64,000 nt of DNA from Streptomyces sp. S.PB5 (lineage in GTDB: Bacteria; Actinomycetota; Actinomycetes; Streptomycetales; Streptomycetaceae): assembly GCF_030403745.1 (NCBI RefSeq), contig NZ_JAQMWP010000004.1:372001-436000 (forward strand), written 5' to 3'. The position numbers and the translations under genes were made by a program. Shown here in pieces: positions 36,538-43,902 of the stretch. How positions within the stretch are numbered: the first letter of the stretch is position 1; each line of letters starts with the position of its first letter. Under the pieces are notes generated by a model, which ran no database searches, was not told the DNA's origin, and saw nothing but the letters and a program-made list of their open reading frames with translations.

Positions 36538-37584
36538 CTACCGGGGCAGCACCACCACATACGCGGCCGGATCGCGGTCGCCGGACGCCATGAGCGCCGT
36601 ACGGACCACCGCCGCCTGCTGTTCCGTCGACTCACGGAGCTTCTTCGGGGTGATGTGGACGACCGTGATGCCGAGACGCTCCAGGTGCTCGCGCTTACGG
36701 GCGTACTCCGACCACAGCGCGTCCTCGTCCTGGCGCGGGGCGCGGGTGTCCAGCTCGACGGCGACCGCCTGCTCCGGCCAGTACGCGTCCAGGCCGCCGA
36801 GGTGGGGGCCGCCGGGCAGGCGCAGGTCGACGTTCCACACCGGGTCCGGCAGACCGTGCTCGCGGACCATGCGGTACAGACGGTCCTCCGCGATCGCCCG
36901 GCCCTCCGCCAGCAGGGAGTCCACCGCGTCCACCACGTGCGGTCGGCTCAGCAGCTTGGCGTTGTTCAACTCGCGTACCACCGACGCCGGTTCGGTGTGC
37001 CCGCCACGGACCGCCTCCGTCAGCAGACGGCGCACCACCCCCGCGTCCGACAGCTCCGCCACCGCGTCCGCCAGCGCCCGCGGCACCGGCGCCACCGGCA
37101 GCCCCGTCACCTGCTCCGCCGCCGGCATGGACGTCGTACGGACGACGCGGGCGCAGCCCGCCGAGCGCAGCCGGCGCAGACGCGGGACCAGGACGTCCAG
37201 CTTGTTCTGGGACATCAGGGGCGGGGCCGAGGTGAAGCCGTGCAGGGTCAGGGCGGCCAGGCCCGTGATCATCGCCTCCGCGTACACCGGGGCGTGCGGC
37301 TGCTCGGCTCCGGGCTGGGCCGGGACCCTGACGGTGCGCTCCTTCGCCGCGTACATCAGGACCGCGTGCAGCCGCTCCTCGCTGGTCGGCGGGCCCGGGT
37401 GGAGCAGGATCACGCCCGGGAGGAGCTGCTGCCAGGGGCCGCCGGAGCGGCACTGCTCGTTGGTCTCGGCCGAGGAGACACCGTGCGACCTCAACTGCGC
37501 GGCCGTCATCACTCGGCGGTGCACCTCGGAGAGGTGGCGGACCGGGCGGGGGGAGAGCGGGGGGACCGGGGTGTTGTGGTTCAT
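36538..37584 (-). CDS. AbiEi-like / DUF559-type endonuclease-fold protein, function unknown
   Basis: 348 residues. The N-terminal part (VMTAAQLRSHGVSSAETNEQ, then GPWQQLLPGVILLHPG) is a winged helix like that of AbiEi antitoxins and related regulators. The C-terminal part (PDPVWNVDLRLPGGPHLGGL, AYWPEQAVAVELDTRAP, then RKREHLERLGITVVHITPKK) has the D...ExD...K order of a PD-(D/E)XK nuclease like Vsr or DUF559. No AbiEii-type toxin gene is adjacent. The start MNHNTPVPPL has no strong ribosome site. Such proteins are frequent in Actinobacteria, and their role (defence, repair, regulation) is not established. Confidence 0.6.
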   Translation of the reverse strand: MNHNTPVPPLSPRPVRHLSEVHRRVMTAAQLRSHGVSSAETNEQCRSGGPWQQLLPGVILLHPGPPTSEERLHAVLMYAAKERTVRVPAQPGAEQPHAPVYAEAMITGLAALTLHGFTSAPPLMSQNKLDVLVPRLRRLRSAGCARVVRTTSMPAAEQVTGLPVAPVPRALADAVAELSDAGVVRRLLTEAVRGGHTEPASVVRELNNAKLLSRPHVVDAVDSLLAEGRAIAEDRLYRMVREHGLPDPVWNVDLRLPGGPHLGGLDAYWPEQAVAVELDTRAPRQDEDALWSEYARKREHLERLGITVVHITPKKLRESTEQQAAVVRTALMASGDRDPAAYVVVLPR

Positions 37585-37698
37585 GCAGCGGGGATTCCCG
37601 CCGTTGATCTGATTCCTAACCGCTGTTACACGCCTGTCGACGAATGCGGACAAGGTGGTACTAAAGGACGGATGTTCGGATGCCGAGTAGGCAGCGAA

Positions 37699-37731
37699 AA
37701 CCCCTGGTCCGAACGGGTCGGACCAGGGGTT
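37699..37731 (-). terminator. intrinsic-type terminator of the second pepN gene
   Basis: 14-bp perfect arms AACCCCTGGTCCGA / TCGGACCAGGGGTT with a 5-nt loop. In the leftward direction the stem runs into TTTTCGC, one of the few T-runs after a hairpin in this window. Confidence 0.85.
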
Positions 37732-37786
37732 ACGGCCCTGATTGCCTGAACTTCGTAACGGCTACCAAGAGCCCAAGCTCTGGGCA

Positions 37787-37818
37787 GAGATCAAGGGTTC
37801 AGGAGATCAAGGGTTCAG
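37787..37818. repeat. perfect tandem duplication of GAGATCAAGGGTTCAG
   Basis: Two 16-bp copies abut exactly (37787-37802, 37803-37818), 8 bp beyond the pepN2 stop and before its terminator. No ORF is involved. Confidence 0.9.
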
Positions 37819-37825
37819 TCCGGTC

Positions 37826-40399
37826 TCAGCCCGCCTTCGCGTCGCACGCCTGGCCCCGCAGCGCCCTCGCCAGATCGTCCCGCGCCTCAAGGACCAGCCG
37901 GCGCAGCGCCGGTGCCGCGTCCTCGTGCGCCGCCAGCCACGCGTCCGCCGCCGCCACCGTGGCCTCCGACTGCTGCAGCGACGGGAACAGCCCGCCGACC
38001 ACGTCCATGCCGATCTGGATCGAACGGCCCGTCCACACCCGCTCGATCGCCGCGAAGTACTTCTCCGCGTACGGCGCCAGCAACTCCCGCTGCGAGGACT
38101 GGCTCCAGCCCGAGATCGTCGCCCCCACGAGGGCGTTCGACAGCGCGTCGGACTCCACGACCTGCGCCCACGCCTGCGCCTTCACCGCCTCCGACGGGCG
38201 GGCCGCGAGGCAGCGGACCTGGTGGCGCTTGCCGGACGCCGTGTCGTCACGGGCCAGTTCGGCGGCCAGGGCACCCTCGTCCGCGACGCCGTGCGCGGCC
38301 AGCGGCTCCAGGAACGCCCAGCGCAGCTCCTGGTCCACCTCCAGACCGTCGATCTTCGCGGTGCCCTCCAGCAGGCCCTGGAGCAGCTGGAGATCGGCCT
38401 CGTCCGACGCCACCGTCGCGAAGAACCGCGCCCACGCCAGCTGGTGCTCACTGCCCGGCGCCGCCTGCCGCAGCTCCTTCAGCGCACCCTCGGTCAGCAG
38501 CCGCCCGCCCGTCGCACGCCAGGCGGGGGCCACGTAGTGGACCAGCGAGGAGTTGGCCCACGCGTGCAGCATCTGCAGCACACCGATGTCCGACTCCCGG
38601 CCCGCGAACCGCAGCACGAGGCCGACGAAGTCCCGGGCGGGCAGCAGCGCGTCCCGCGTCATGTTCCACAGCGCCGACCAGCACAGGGCACGGGCGAGGG
38701 GGTCGGTGATGTCCCCGAGATGCCCCTTGAGGGTCTCCAGGGACCCCGTGTCGAACCGCGTCTTGCAGTACGTCAGGTCGTCGTCGTTGACCAGCACCAG
38801 CTCCGGCGCCTCGGCGCCCACCGGCTCCGCCACGACCGTCCGCGGACCGTCGACGTCCACCTCCACGCGCGCGTACCGCTCGACCGCACCGTCGGCGCCC
38901 TTCCGGTACAGGCCCACCGCCACCCGGTGCGGGCGCAGTTCCGGATGGGACTCCACCGCCTCCTGCAGTACGGCGAGCTCGGCGATCCGGCCCTCGGAGC
39001 TCAGCAGCACCTGCGGGGTGAGGGAGTTGACGCCCGCCGTCTGCAGCCACGAGCGCGACCACGCCGCCATGTCCCGGCCGCTGGTCTCCTCAAGGACCGA
39101 CAGCAGGTCGCCGAGGCGCGTGTTGCCGTACGCGTGCCGCTTGAAGTAGCGCCGCGCGCCCTCCAGGAACGCGTCCTGACCGGCGTACGCCACCAGCTGC
39201 TTCAGCACGGAGGCGCCCTTGGCGTAGGTGATGCCGTCGAAGTTGAGCTTGGCGTCCTGCAGGTCGCGGATGTCGGCGGTGATCGGGTGCGTGGAGGGCA
39301 GCTGGTCGGCGCGGTACGCCCAGGCCTTGCGGCGGTTGGCGAAGGTGATCCAGGCGTCCTCGAAGCGGGTCGCGCCGACGCCTGCGAAGGTGCCCATGAA
39401 GTCGGCGAAGGACTCCTTCAGCCACAGGTCGTCCCACCACACCATGGTGACGAGGTCGCCGAACCACATGTGGGCCATCTCGTGCAGGATGACGTTGGCC
39501 CGCGCCTCGTAGGACGCCTGGGTCACCTTGCCGCGGAAGATGTACTCCTCGCGGAAGGTGACGAGCCCCGGGTTCTCCATCGCGCCGAGGTTGTACTCGG
39601 GCACGAACGCCTGGTCGTACTTCCCGAAGGGGTACGGGTAGTCGAAGTGCTCGTGGAAGAAGTCCAGGCCCTGCTTGGTGACGAGGAAGACGTCGTCGGA
39701 GTCGAAGTGCGGGGCGAGACCCTTGCGGCACATCGCACCGAGGGGGATCTCCAGCGTCGTGCCGTCGGCGAGGGTGCGGGAGTAGGAGTCGGTCACGTAG
39801 TGGTACGGGCCCGCGACCACGCAGGTGATGTACGTCGAGATCGGCTTCGTCTCCGCGAAGCGCCAGACGCCGTCCGCGCGCTCACCGACGCCGTTGCTCC
39901 AGACCGTCCACTCCTGCGGGGCGCGGACCTCGAAGCGGAACGGGGCCTTGAGGTCCGGCTGCTCGAAGCCCGCGAACACACGGCGGGAGTCGGCCGGCTC
40001 GTACTGCGTGTAGAGGTAGACCTCGCCGTCCTCGGGGTCGACGAAGCGGTGCAGGCCCTCGCCGGTGCGGGAGTAGGCGCACTGGGCGTCGACGATCAGC
40101 TCGTTCTCGGCGGCCAGGTCCTCCAGGGCGATCCGGGAGCCGTCGAAGACCTCGCTGGGGTCGAGGTCGCGGCCGTTGAGGGAGACGGAGGTCACACTCG
40201 GCGCGATGAGGTCGGCGAAGCTGGTGGCGCCGGGCTCGTTGCAACGGAAACGGATCGTGGTGACCGACCGGAAGGTCCGGGGATCCTCCGCGGTGTCCCC
40301 GACGGCGGACCGTACGTCGAGGGACACGTCGTACCCGTCGACGGACAGCAGAGCGGCCCGCTCCCGGGCCTCGTCGCGGGACAGATTCTCACCGGGCAC
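37826..40399 (-). CDS. pepN: aminopeptidase N (M1 family), second copy
   Basis: An 857-residue M1 zinc aminopeptidase with GAMEN at residues 272-276 and HEMAH at 306-310, followed by the third ligand Glu in WLKESFADFMGTF. The GTG start VPGENLSRDEARERAALLSVDGY is preceded by GGGAG, and its N-terminal pattern mirrors that of the first copy (VPGTNLTREEAQARAKLLSVDSY). The C-terminal helical domain is also complete, so both copies should be active. Differences around the active site (NPGLVTFREEY versus NAGAVTIRDQY) may change peptide preference. It is transcribed leftwards and divergent from the DsbA-fold gene. Confidence 0.95.
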   Translation of the reverse strand: MPGENLSRDEARERAALLSVDGYDVSLDVRSAVGDTAEDPRTFRSVTTIRFRCNEPGATSFADLIAPSVTSVSLNGRDLDPSEVFDGSRIALEDLAAENELIVDAQCAYSRTGEGLHRFVDPEDGEVYLYTQYEPADSRRVFAGFEQPDLKAPFRFEVRAPQEWTVWSNGVGERADGVWRFAETKPISTYITCVVAGPYHYVTDSYSRTLADGTTLEIPLGAMCRKGLAPHFDSDDVFLVTKQGLDFFHEHFDYPYPFGKYDQAFVPEYNLGAMENPGLVTFREEYIFRGKVTQASYEARANVILHEMAHMWFGDLVTMVWWDDLWLKESFADFMGTFAGVGATRFEDAWITFANRRKAWAYRADQLPSTHPITADIRDLQDAKLNFDGITYAKGASVLKQLVAYAGQDAFLEGARRYFKRHAYGNTRLGDLLSVLEETSGRDMAAWSRSWLQTAGVNSLTPQVLLSSEGRIAELAVLQEAVESHPELRPHRVAVGLYRKGADGAVERYARVEVDVDGPRTVVAEPVGAEAPELVLVNDDDLTYCKTRFDTGSLETLKGHLGDITDPLARALCWSALWNMTRDALLPARDFVGLVLRFAGRESDIGVLQMLHAWANSSLVHYVAPAWRATGGRLLTEGALKELRQAAPGSEHQLAWARFFATVASDEADLQLLQGLLEGTAKIDGLEVDQELRWAFLEPLAAHGVADEGALAAELARDDTASGKRHQVRCLAARPSEAVKAQAWAQVVESDALSNALVGATISGWSQSSQRELLAPYAEKYFAAIERVWTGRSIQIGMDVVGGLFPSLQQSEATVAAADAWLAAHEDAAPALRRLVLEARDDLARALRGQACDAKAG

Positions 40400-40539
40400 G
40401 GGCGGTACTCCCTCGGGCGGTGTTCGGTATGTGGACAGCACCGATCCTGCCATGGGGGCCTGACGGGCGGGACCAGGCAACGGGACCGGGGGACGGGGAC
40501 GACGGGACAGGGGCAACGGGCAATGAGGCGGGGCAACGG

Positions 40540-40566
40540 GGAATGGGGCGGGGCGGGGAAAGTGTT
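40540..40566 (+). promoter_or_regulatory. SigR/SigH-type promoter GGAAT-N19-GTT
   Basis: GGAAT at 40540-40544 and GTT at 40564-40566 fit the actinobacterial thiol-stress sigma-factor consensus (GGAAT, 18-19 bp, GTT). It lies immediately before a mycothiol-dependent-reductase homologue, a class of gene expected in that regulon. Confidence 0.65.
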
Positions 40567-40590
40567 CTCTCTTTCAATCGAACACTTTCC
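40557..40590. promoter_or_regulatory. inverted repeat GGAAAGTGTTC...GAACACTTTCC over the promoter
   Basis: Perfect 11-bp arms separated by 12 bp. The left arm overlaps the -10 GTT and the right arm ends 2 bp before the TTAGGAG ribosome site. Because transcription should begin between the arms, it is more likely a repressor site than an RNA hairpin. Confidence 0.6.
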
Positions 40591-40601
40591 TTAGGAGACG
40601 C

Positions 40602-41258
40602 ATGTCCGAGACCAGCTCCGCGAAGACGCCCGTCGACTTCTGGTTCGACCCGCTGTGCCCCTGGGCCTGGATGACCTCCCGCTGGGTCCTCGAGGTGGAG
40701 AAGGTCCGGAACATCGAGGTGCACTGGCACATCATGAGCCTGGCCGTATTGAACGAGCCGAAGGTCGACGAGCTGCCCGAGGAGTACCGCGAGCTGCTGG
40801 CGACCAAGGCCTGGCAGCCGGTCCGGGTGGTCACCGCGGCCTGGCAGAAGCACGGCTCCGACATCCTCGGCCCGCTGTACACCGCGCTCGGCACCCGTAT
40901 CCACAACGAGGGCCAGGGTCCGACCCGCGAGGCCGTCGAGGGCGCCCTGGCGGACGTCGGCCTGCCCGCCGACCTGATCGAGTACTTCGACCAGAAGGAC
41001 TTCGAGTTCGACGCCGAGCTGCGCGCCTCCCACAAGGAGGGCATCGACAAGGTCGGCCAGGACGTCGGCACCCCGGTCATCGCGGTCCCCGGCGCCGACG
41101 GCGAGCAGCTCGCCTTCTTCGGCCCGGTCGTCACCCCGGCCCCCAAGGGCGAGGAGGCGGCCCGCCTCTGGGACGGCACCCTCGCGGTCGCCTCCGTGCC
41201 GGGCTTCTACGAGATCAAGCGCACGCGTACGAAGGGTCCGGACTTCAGCAACCTCTGA
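40602..41258 (+). CDS. DsbA-fold mycothiol-dependent reductase homologue (Rv2466c family)
   Basis: A 218-residue thioredoxin-superfamily protein with the helical DsbA insertion. VDFWFDPLCPWAWMTSRW at the N terminus and TPVIAVPGADGEQLAFFGPV, then VPGFYEIKRTRTKGPDF at the C terminus follow the actinobacterial Rv2466c-type mycothiol-dependent nitroreductases. The active site is Cys19-Pro-Trp-Ala22. The second Cys of the CPWC motif, as I recall it for the mycobacterial protein, is replaced by Ala, so it would work as a monothiol enzyme. AGGAG precedes the ATG. The SigR-type promoter suggests induction by thiol-oxidising stress. Confidence 0.85.
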   Translation: MSETSSAKTPVDFWFDPLCPWAWMTSRWVLEVEKVRNIEVHWHIMSLAVLNEPKVDELPEEYRELLATKAWQPVRVVTAAWQKHGSDILGPLYTALGTRIHNEGQGPTREAVEGALADVGLPADLIEYFDQKDFEFDAELRASHKEGIDKVGQDVGTPVIAVPGADGEQLAFFGPVVTPAPKGEEAARLWDGTLAVASVPGFYEIKRTRTKGPDFSNL

Positions 41259-41267
41259 CCGAGCCGG

Positions 41268-41489
41268 TCAACTGAAGGACGGCGGGAGATCGAAGCCGTC
41301 AGCCTGGTTGTAGTAGGGCTGGACCCACAGGCACTGCCCCGACCCGGTCCGGCCCTCACACCGCCAGAAACCGTGAGCCCCCTTCTTCGGGTACACCGAC
41401 GCGATGTGCTTCTCCTCCTTGGCGTTGACCCTGCGGAACGAGTGCAGCTTCCCCCTGGGACATCGCGGGCAGTGAATCGTGTCGGACAT
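41268..41489 (-). CDS. small zinc-ribbon protein A
   Basis: 73 residues, start ATG after GGGGGAGG. Two Cys pairs, CPRC at residues 7-10 and C...C in WRCEGRTGSGQCLW, make a four-Cys zinc ribbon. The sequence between them is basic (LHSFRRVNAKEEKHIASVYP). It could bind nucleic acid or a protein partner; no function is known. It follows a similar small protein (41583-41813) in the same direction and is convergent with the DsbA-fold gene, whose stop is 9 bp away. Confidence 0.7.
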   Translation of the reverse strand: MSDTIHCPRCPRGKLHSFRRVNAKEEKHIASVYPKKGAHGFWRCEGRTGSGQCLWVQPYYNQADGFDLPPSFS

Positions 41490-41498
41490 ACGGACCTC

Positions 41499-41518
41499 CC
41501 CCTCGCCTCGGCGAGGGG
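41499..41518 (-). promoter_or_regulatory. hairpin overlapping the ribosome site of zinc-ribbon A
   Basis: CCCCTCGCC / GGCGAGGGG, a 9-bp stem with a 2-nt loop. On the minus strand the last bases of the stem form part of the GGGGGAGG Shine-Dalgarno, so the stem could limit translation or act as a terminator of the upstream gene. Confidence 0.45.
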
Positions 41519-41582
41519 AGCGTAGGCGTGCCGCCTTGCAGGGCGTGAGCCCGGAATCCGTCCCGCCGGGGCGGTAATCGCG

Positions 41583-41813
41583 TCACTTCTCGGCGGTCTT
41601 CTCCTCGCGGAACCTCTCGGGGAGGCGGCCGCCGTCGTGCTTGTTGAGGTGGCGGTAGTACGACAGGCAGCCCTCGGCGGTGCAGCGCCACAGGTTGTCC
41701 ACCTGGTGGCGCGCGCCCTTGTCCTCGCGAACCGCCGCCTTCTCCGCGTCGTCGAGAATCCGGAAGTCCTCCATGGACCCACAGGTCGGGCAGGCCAGCT
41801 TGCGCGTTCCCAT
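41583..41813 (-). CDS. small zinc-ribbon protein B
   Basis: 76 residues (MGTRKLACPTCGSMEDFRIL...). CPTC and the later WRCTAEGC form a four-Cys zinc ribbon. The second half is charged (HLNKHDGGRLPERFREEK). GAGGAGGGG lies five bases before the ATG, and the ATG overlaps the stop of the upstream phosphodiesterase remnant (TGATG), so translation was once coupled to it. It shares the CP-x-C ... W-R-C layout with zinc-ribbon A. Function unknown. Confidence 0.7.
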   Translation of the reverse strand: MGTRKLACPTCGSMEDFRILDDAEKAAVREDKGARHQVDNLWRCTAEGCLSYYRHLNKHDGGRLPERFREEKTAEK

Positions 41814-42100
41814 CAACCCCTCCTCGCGATCACCGTCAGGTCCGGACAGTCCGTGACCACAGCGTCGACTCCCAGCCCGTAGTACAGCGCGTATTCGGCG
41901 AACGGGTCACCGAAATCGTTCGCTCCGCTGCCGCGCCGGAACTCCGCGGTCAGGACCCGGCGCTCCGCGCGGAAGGTGTACGGTCCCATCTTCAGCCCCA
42001 CCACGTGCGCGCCCGCCAGCAGCGACGAGCCGGCGACCGAGACCTTGTCCGGCCCGATCCGCCCGGCGGCCCCACGGCGACGGACGACCAACGGCCGCCC
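41813..42100 (-). pseudogene. C-terminal remnant of a glycerophosphodiester phosphodiesterase
   Basis: About 95 residues are recognisable: AGRIGPDKVSVAGSSLLAGA, HVVGLKMGPYTFRAERRVLT, AEFRRGSGANDFGDPFAEYA, then LYYGLGVDAVVTDCPDLTVI. The end (PYTFR...FAEY...GVDAV.TD.PD) is that of secreted GDPD enzymes. Upstream the frame continues only into GC-rich, Arg/Pro-rich low-complexity sequence, with no start, signal peptide or the catalytic N-terminal HRG/ExD half. It is therefore read as a truncated gene. The adjacent region (42208-42340) is repetitive. Confidence 0.55.
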
Positions 42101-42207
42101 CCCCACGCCGGACTCCGGGAACCCGCAGCACGCGCGGACACGGCCGAGACCACCGGCGTGGCGGCGGCGCGGTGGCACGATATGCGGCGCACCGGGACCG
42201 CCGCCGA

Positions 42208-42340
42208 CCGGTGATTGGGCGCGTGGGGTGCGGGCGTCGTGGTGCCGTGCGGTGAAGGGTGGGTGTGTGCGCGGGGCCGTCGGCCGGTGAATGGGCGTGG
42301 GGCATGGGCGTCGTGGTGCCGTGTCGTGAGGGGCGGGCCC
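42208..42340. repeat. imperfect direct repeat of about 55 bp, offset about 75 bp
   Basis: Both copies begin CCGGTGA(T/A)TGGGCG and share an exact GGGCGTCGTGGTGCCGTG (42232-42249 and 42306-42323). The stretch from about 42100 to 42395 contains no credible gene. It looks like decayed sequence between the phosphodiesterase remnant and the FGGY kinase gene. Confidence 0.6.
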
Positions 42341-42395
42341 GGGCACCGCGGCGGCGTGCGGGTGAAGGGGCCCGGGGGCCGCCGTGAGTCGTGGG

Positions 42396-43823
42396 TCAGC
42401 AGCGGGCCCGTTCCCGGGCCTGGGAGAGTCGGTCCACGTGCTCCTCGTAGCCCTTGGTGTAGTACGCCGCCCGCTCCCCGTCCGGTTCGACGATCGCCGT
42501 CGGCCGGGTCCACGCCTCCGTGTCCAGCGCCACCCCGAACCGCTCGGCCGCCGCGAGGACCGCGCCCCGTGCGCCCACCTCGCCCTCGACGACCCTGAGC
42601 GGGCGGCCGAGGACGTCGGCGAGCAGCCGCATCCAGGCGGGGCTGCGGGTGCCGCCGCCGCAGACGGCCAGGGTTCCGGTCAGGCCCGCCGCCTGGAGAC
42701 AGTGCCGGGCCGCGTAGCCGATGCCCTCGCAGGTGGCGCGGACGAGGTCGGCGGGCGTCGACTCCAGGGAGACGCCGGTCAGTTCGGCGCGCAGCCTGGG
42801 CTCGACGAAGGGGGCCCGCTCGCCCGAGGGCGCGAAGTACGGCAGGACCCGGACGCCGTTCGCGCCCGGCGGGGTGTCGGCGAGGAGGGCGTCCACCTCG
42901 TCATGGCGTACGCCGGTCGTCGACAGCACCCAGTCCAGGGCCGCCGTGCCGACCATCGCCGGCATCGCCCGCAGCCAGTGCCCCGGGCGGTCGGTGGAGA
43001 TGTACAGGCCGGCCGGTTCGCCCGTCAGGTCCACGTCCGTGGTCGCGACGAGGCTCGCGAGACACGTCCCCACGATCAGCAGCCCGTCGCCGGGCACGGT
43101 GACCCCCGCGCCGAGTGCGCAGGCGGGGAGGTCGTACGGGCCGCCGGCGATCCGCGTACCGGCCGGCAGCCCCTCACCGCGTGCCTCGCCCGTCGCGACC
43201 GGGTCGCTGACCGGGGCCAGCAGTCCGCGCCGGTGCGTGAGGCCGAGCAGCTCCACTACCCGGTTGTCGTACGTCCGGGTCCGCGGGTCCAGGAACGGCA
43301 TCGACGCGTCCGACACGTCCGTCGTCGCCCGTGCCGCGCCCGTCAGCCGCTGGAACACCATGTCCTTGCAGTAGACGGCCGCCGACGCCGCGTCCAGGGA
43401 CTTCGGGTCGTGACTGTCCAGCCAGGCGAGCAGCGGCCCCGGACACCCGGGGAACATCGCGCTGCCCGTCCGCCGGAACACCGTCTCGAACGTGCCGTCC
43501 GCCAGCCACCGGTCGACCAGCTCGTGCGCCCGCCCGTCCATCCAGGACGCCGCCGGCCGCACCGGCCGCCCCTCCGCGTCGACCAGCCACACCCCGTCCC
43601 CCTGCCCGGTGAGCCCGGCCAGCTCGACGGGCCCGGTCAGGCCCGAGGTGACCTCGTCGAGGACGGCGACGACCGCCCCGTACACCTCGTCCATGTCCTG
43701 CTCGACGAACCCGCCGTGCAGCGCCAGGCCCACCGGACGGGCGGCGACGGCCAGTTGACGTCCCGTGCCGTCGAAGGCGGCGGCCTTCACGGTGGACGTG
43801 CCCACATCGATCCCGACGTACAT
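42396..43823 (-). CDS. FGGY-family carbohydrate kinase 1
   Basis: A 475-residue sugar kinase with the actin-like ATPase fold. The N-terminal phosphate 1 motif is GIDVGTSTVKAAAFD. Substrate-side WMDGRAHELVDRW and FPGCPGPLLAWLD follow, and the C-terminal adenosine motif is LAVCGGGTRSPAWMRLLADVLG. It phosphorylates a pentose, tetrose or polyol; the FPG.P.LLAWL segment recalls erythritol-kinase-like members, but that is tentative. GAGGAGG precedes the ATG. It is the last gene of the leftward DeoR-dehydrogenase-kinase set, separated from the dehydrogenase by 65 bp of direct repeats. Confidence 0.88.
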   Translation of the reverse strand: MYVGIDVGTSTVKAAAFDGTGRQLAVAARPVGLALHGGFVEQDMDEVYGAVVAVLDEVTSGLTGPVELAGLTGQGDGVWLVDAEGRPVRPAASWMDGRAHELVDRWLADGTFETVFRRTGSAMFPGCPGPLLAWLDSHDPKSLDAASAAVYCKDMVFQRLTGAARATTDVSDASMPFLDPRTRTYDNRVVELLGLTHRRGLLAPVSDPVATGEARGEGLPAGTRIAGGPYDLPACALGAGVTVPGDGLLIVGTCLASLVATTDVDLTGEPAGLYISTDRPGHWLRAMPAMVGTAALDWVLSTTGVRHDEVDALLADTPPGANGVRVLPYFAPSGERAPFVEPRLRAELTGVSLESTPADLVRATCEGIGYAARHCLQAAGLTGTLAVCGGGTRSPAWMRLLADVLGRPLRVVEGEVGARGAVLAAAERFGVALDTEAWTRPTAIVEPDGERAAYYTKGYEEHVDRLSQARERARC

Positions 43824-43840
43824 GACGCGCCTCCTCGTGC

Positions 43841-43902
43841 CTCAGATCGGAATGGCTCAGGTCGGAGTGGCTCAGGTCAGAGAGCGGCTCAGGTCAGACA
43901 GT
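43841..43902. repeat. four direct repeats of CTCAG(A/G)TC(A/G)GA...GG
   Basis: Units begin at 43841, 43856, 43871 and 43888 (periods 15, 15, 17), between the kinase 1 start and the dehydrogenase stop, the last copy overlapping that stop. This may be a slippage array or a binding-site cluster controlling kinase 1 separately. Confidence 0.75.

Noticed and set aside
37681..37800. tRNA-like hairpin next to pepN2
   Set aside because: Only one stem is present (the terminator); no cloverleaf or TTCGA-type T-arm can be drawn.
37742..40594. 950-codon open frame on the plus strand antisense to the second pepN gene
   Set aside because: It mirrors pepN codon by codon, is Arg/Val/Gly-rich low-complexity, has no homologous motif or ribosome site, and is explained by high GC in third positions.
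42100..42395. Possible small genes in the GC-rich gap
   Set aside because: All frames are Arg/Pro/Thr-rich, none has a ribosome site, and the DNA is made of imperfect repeats.
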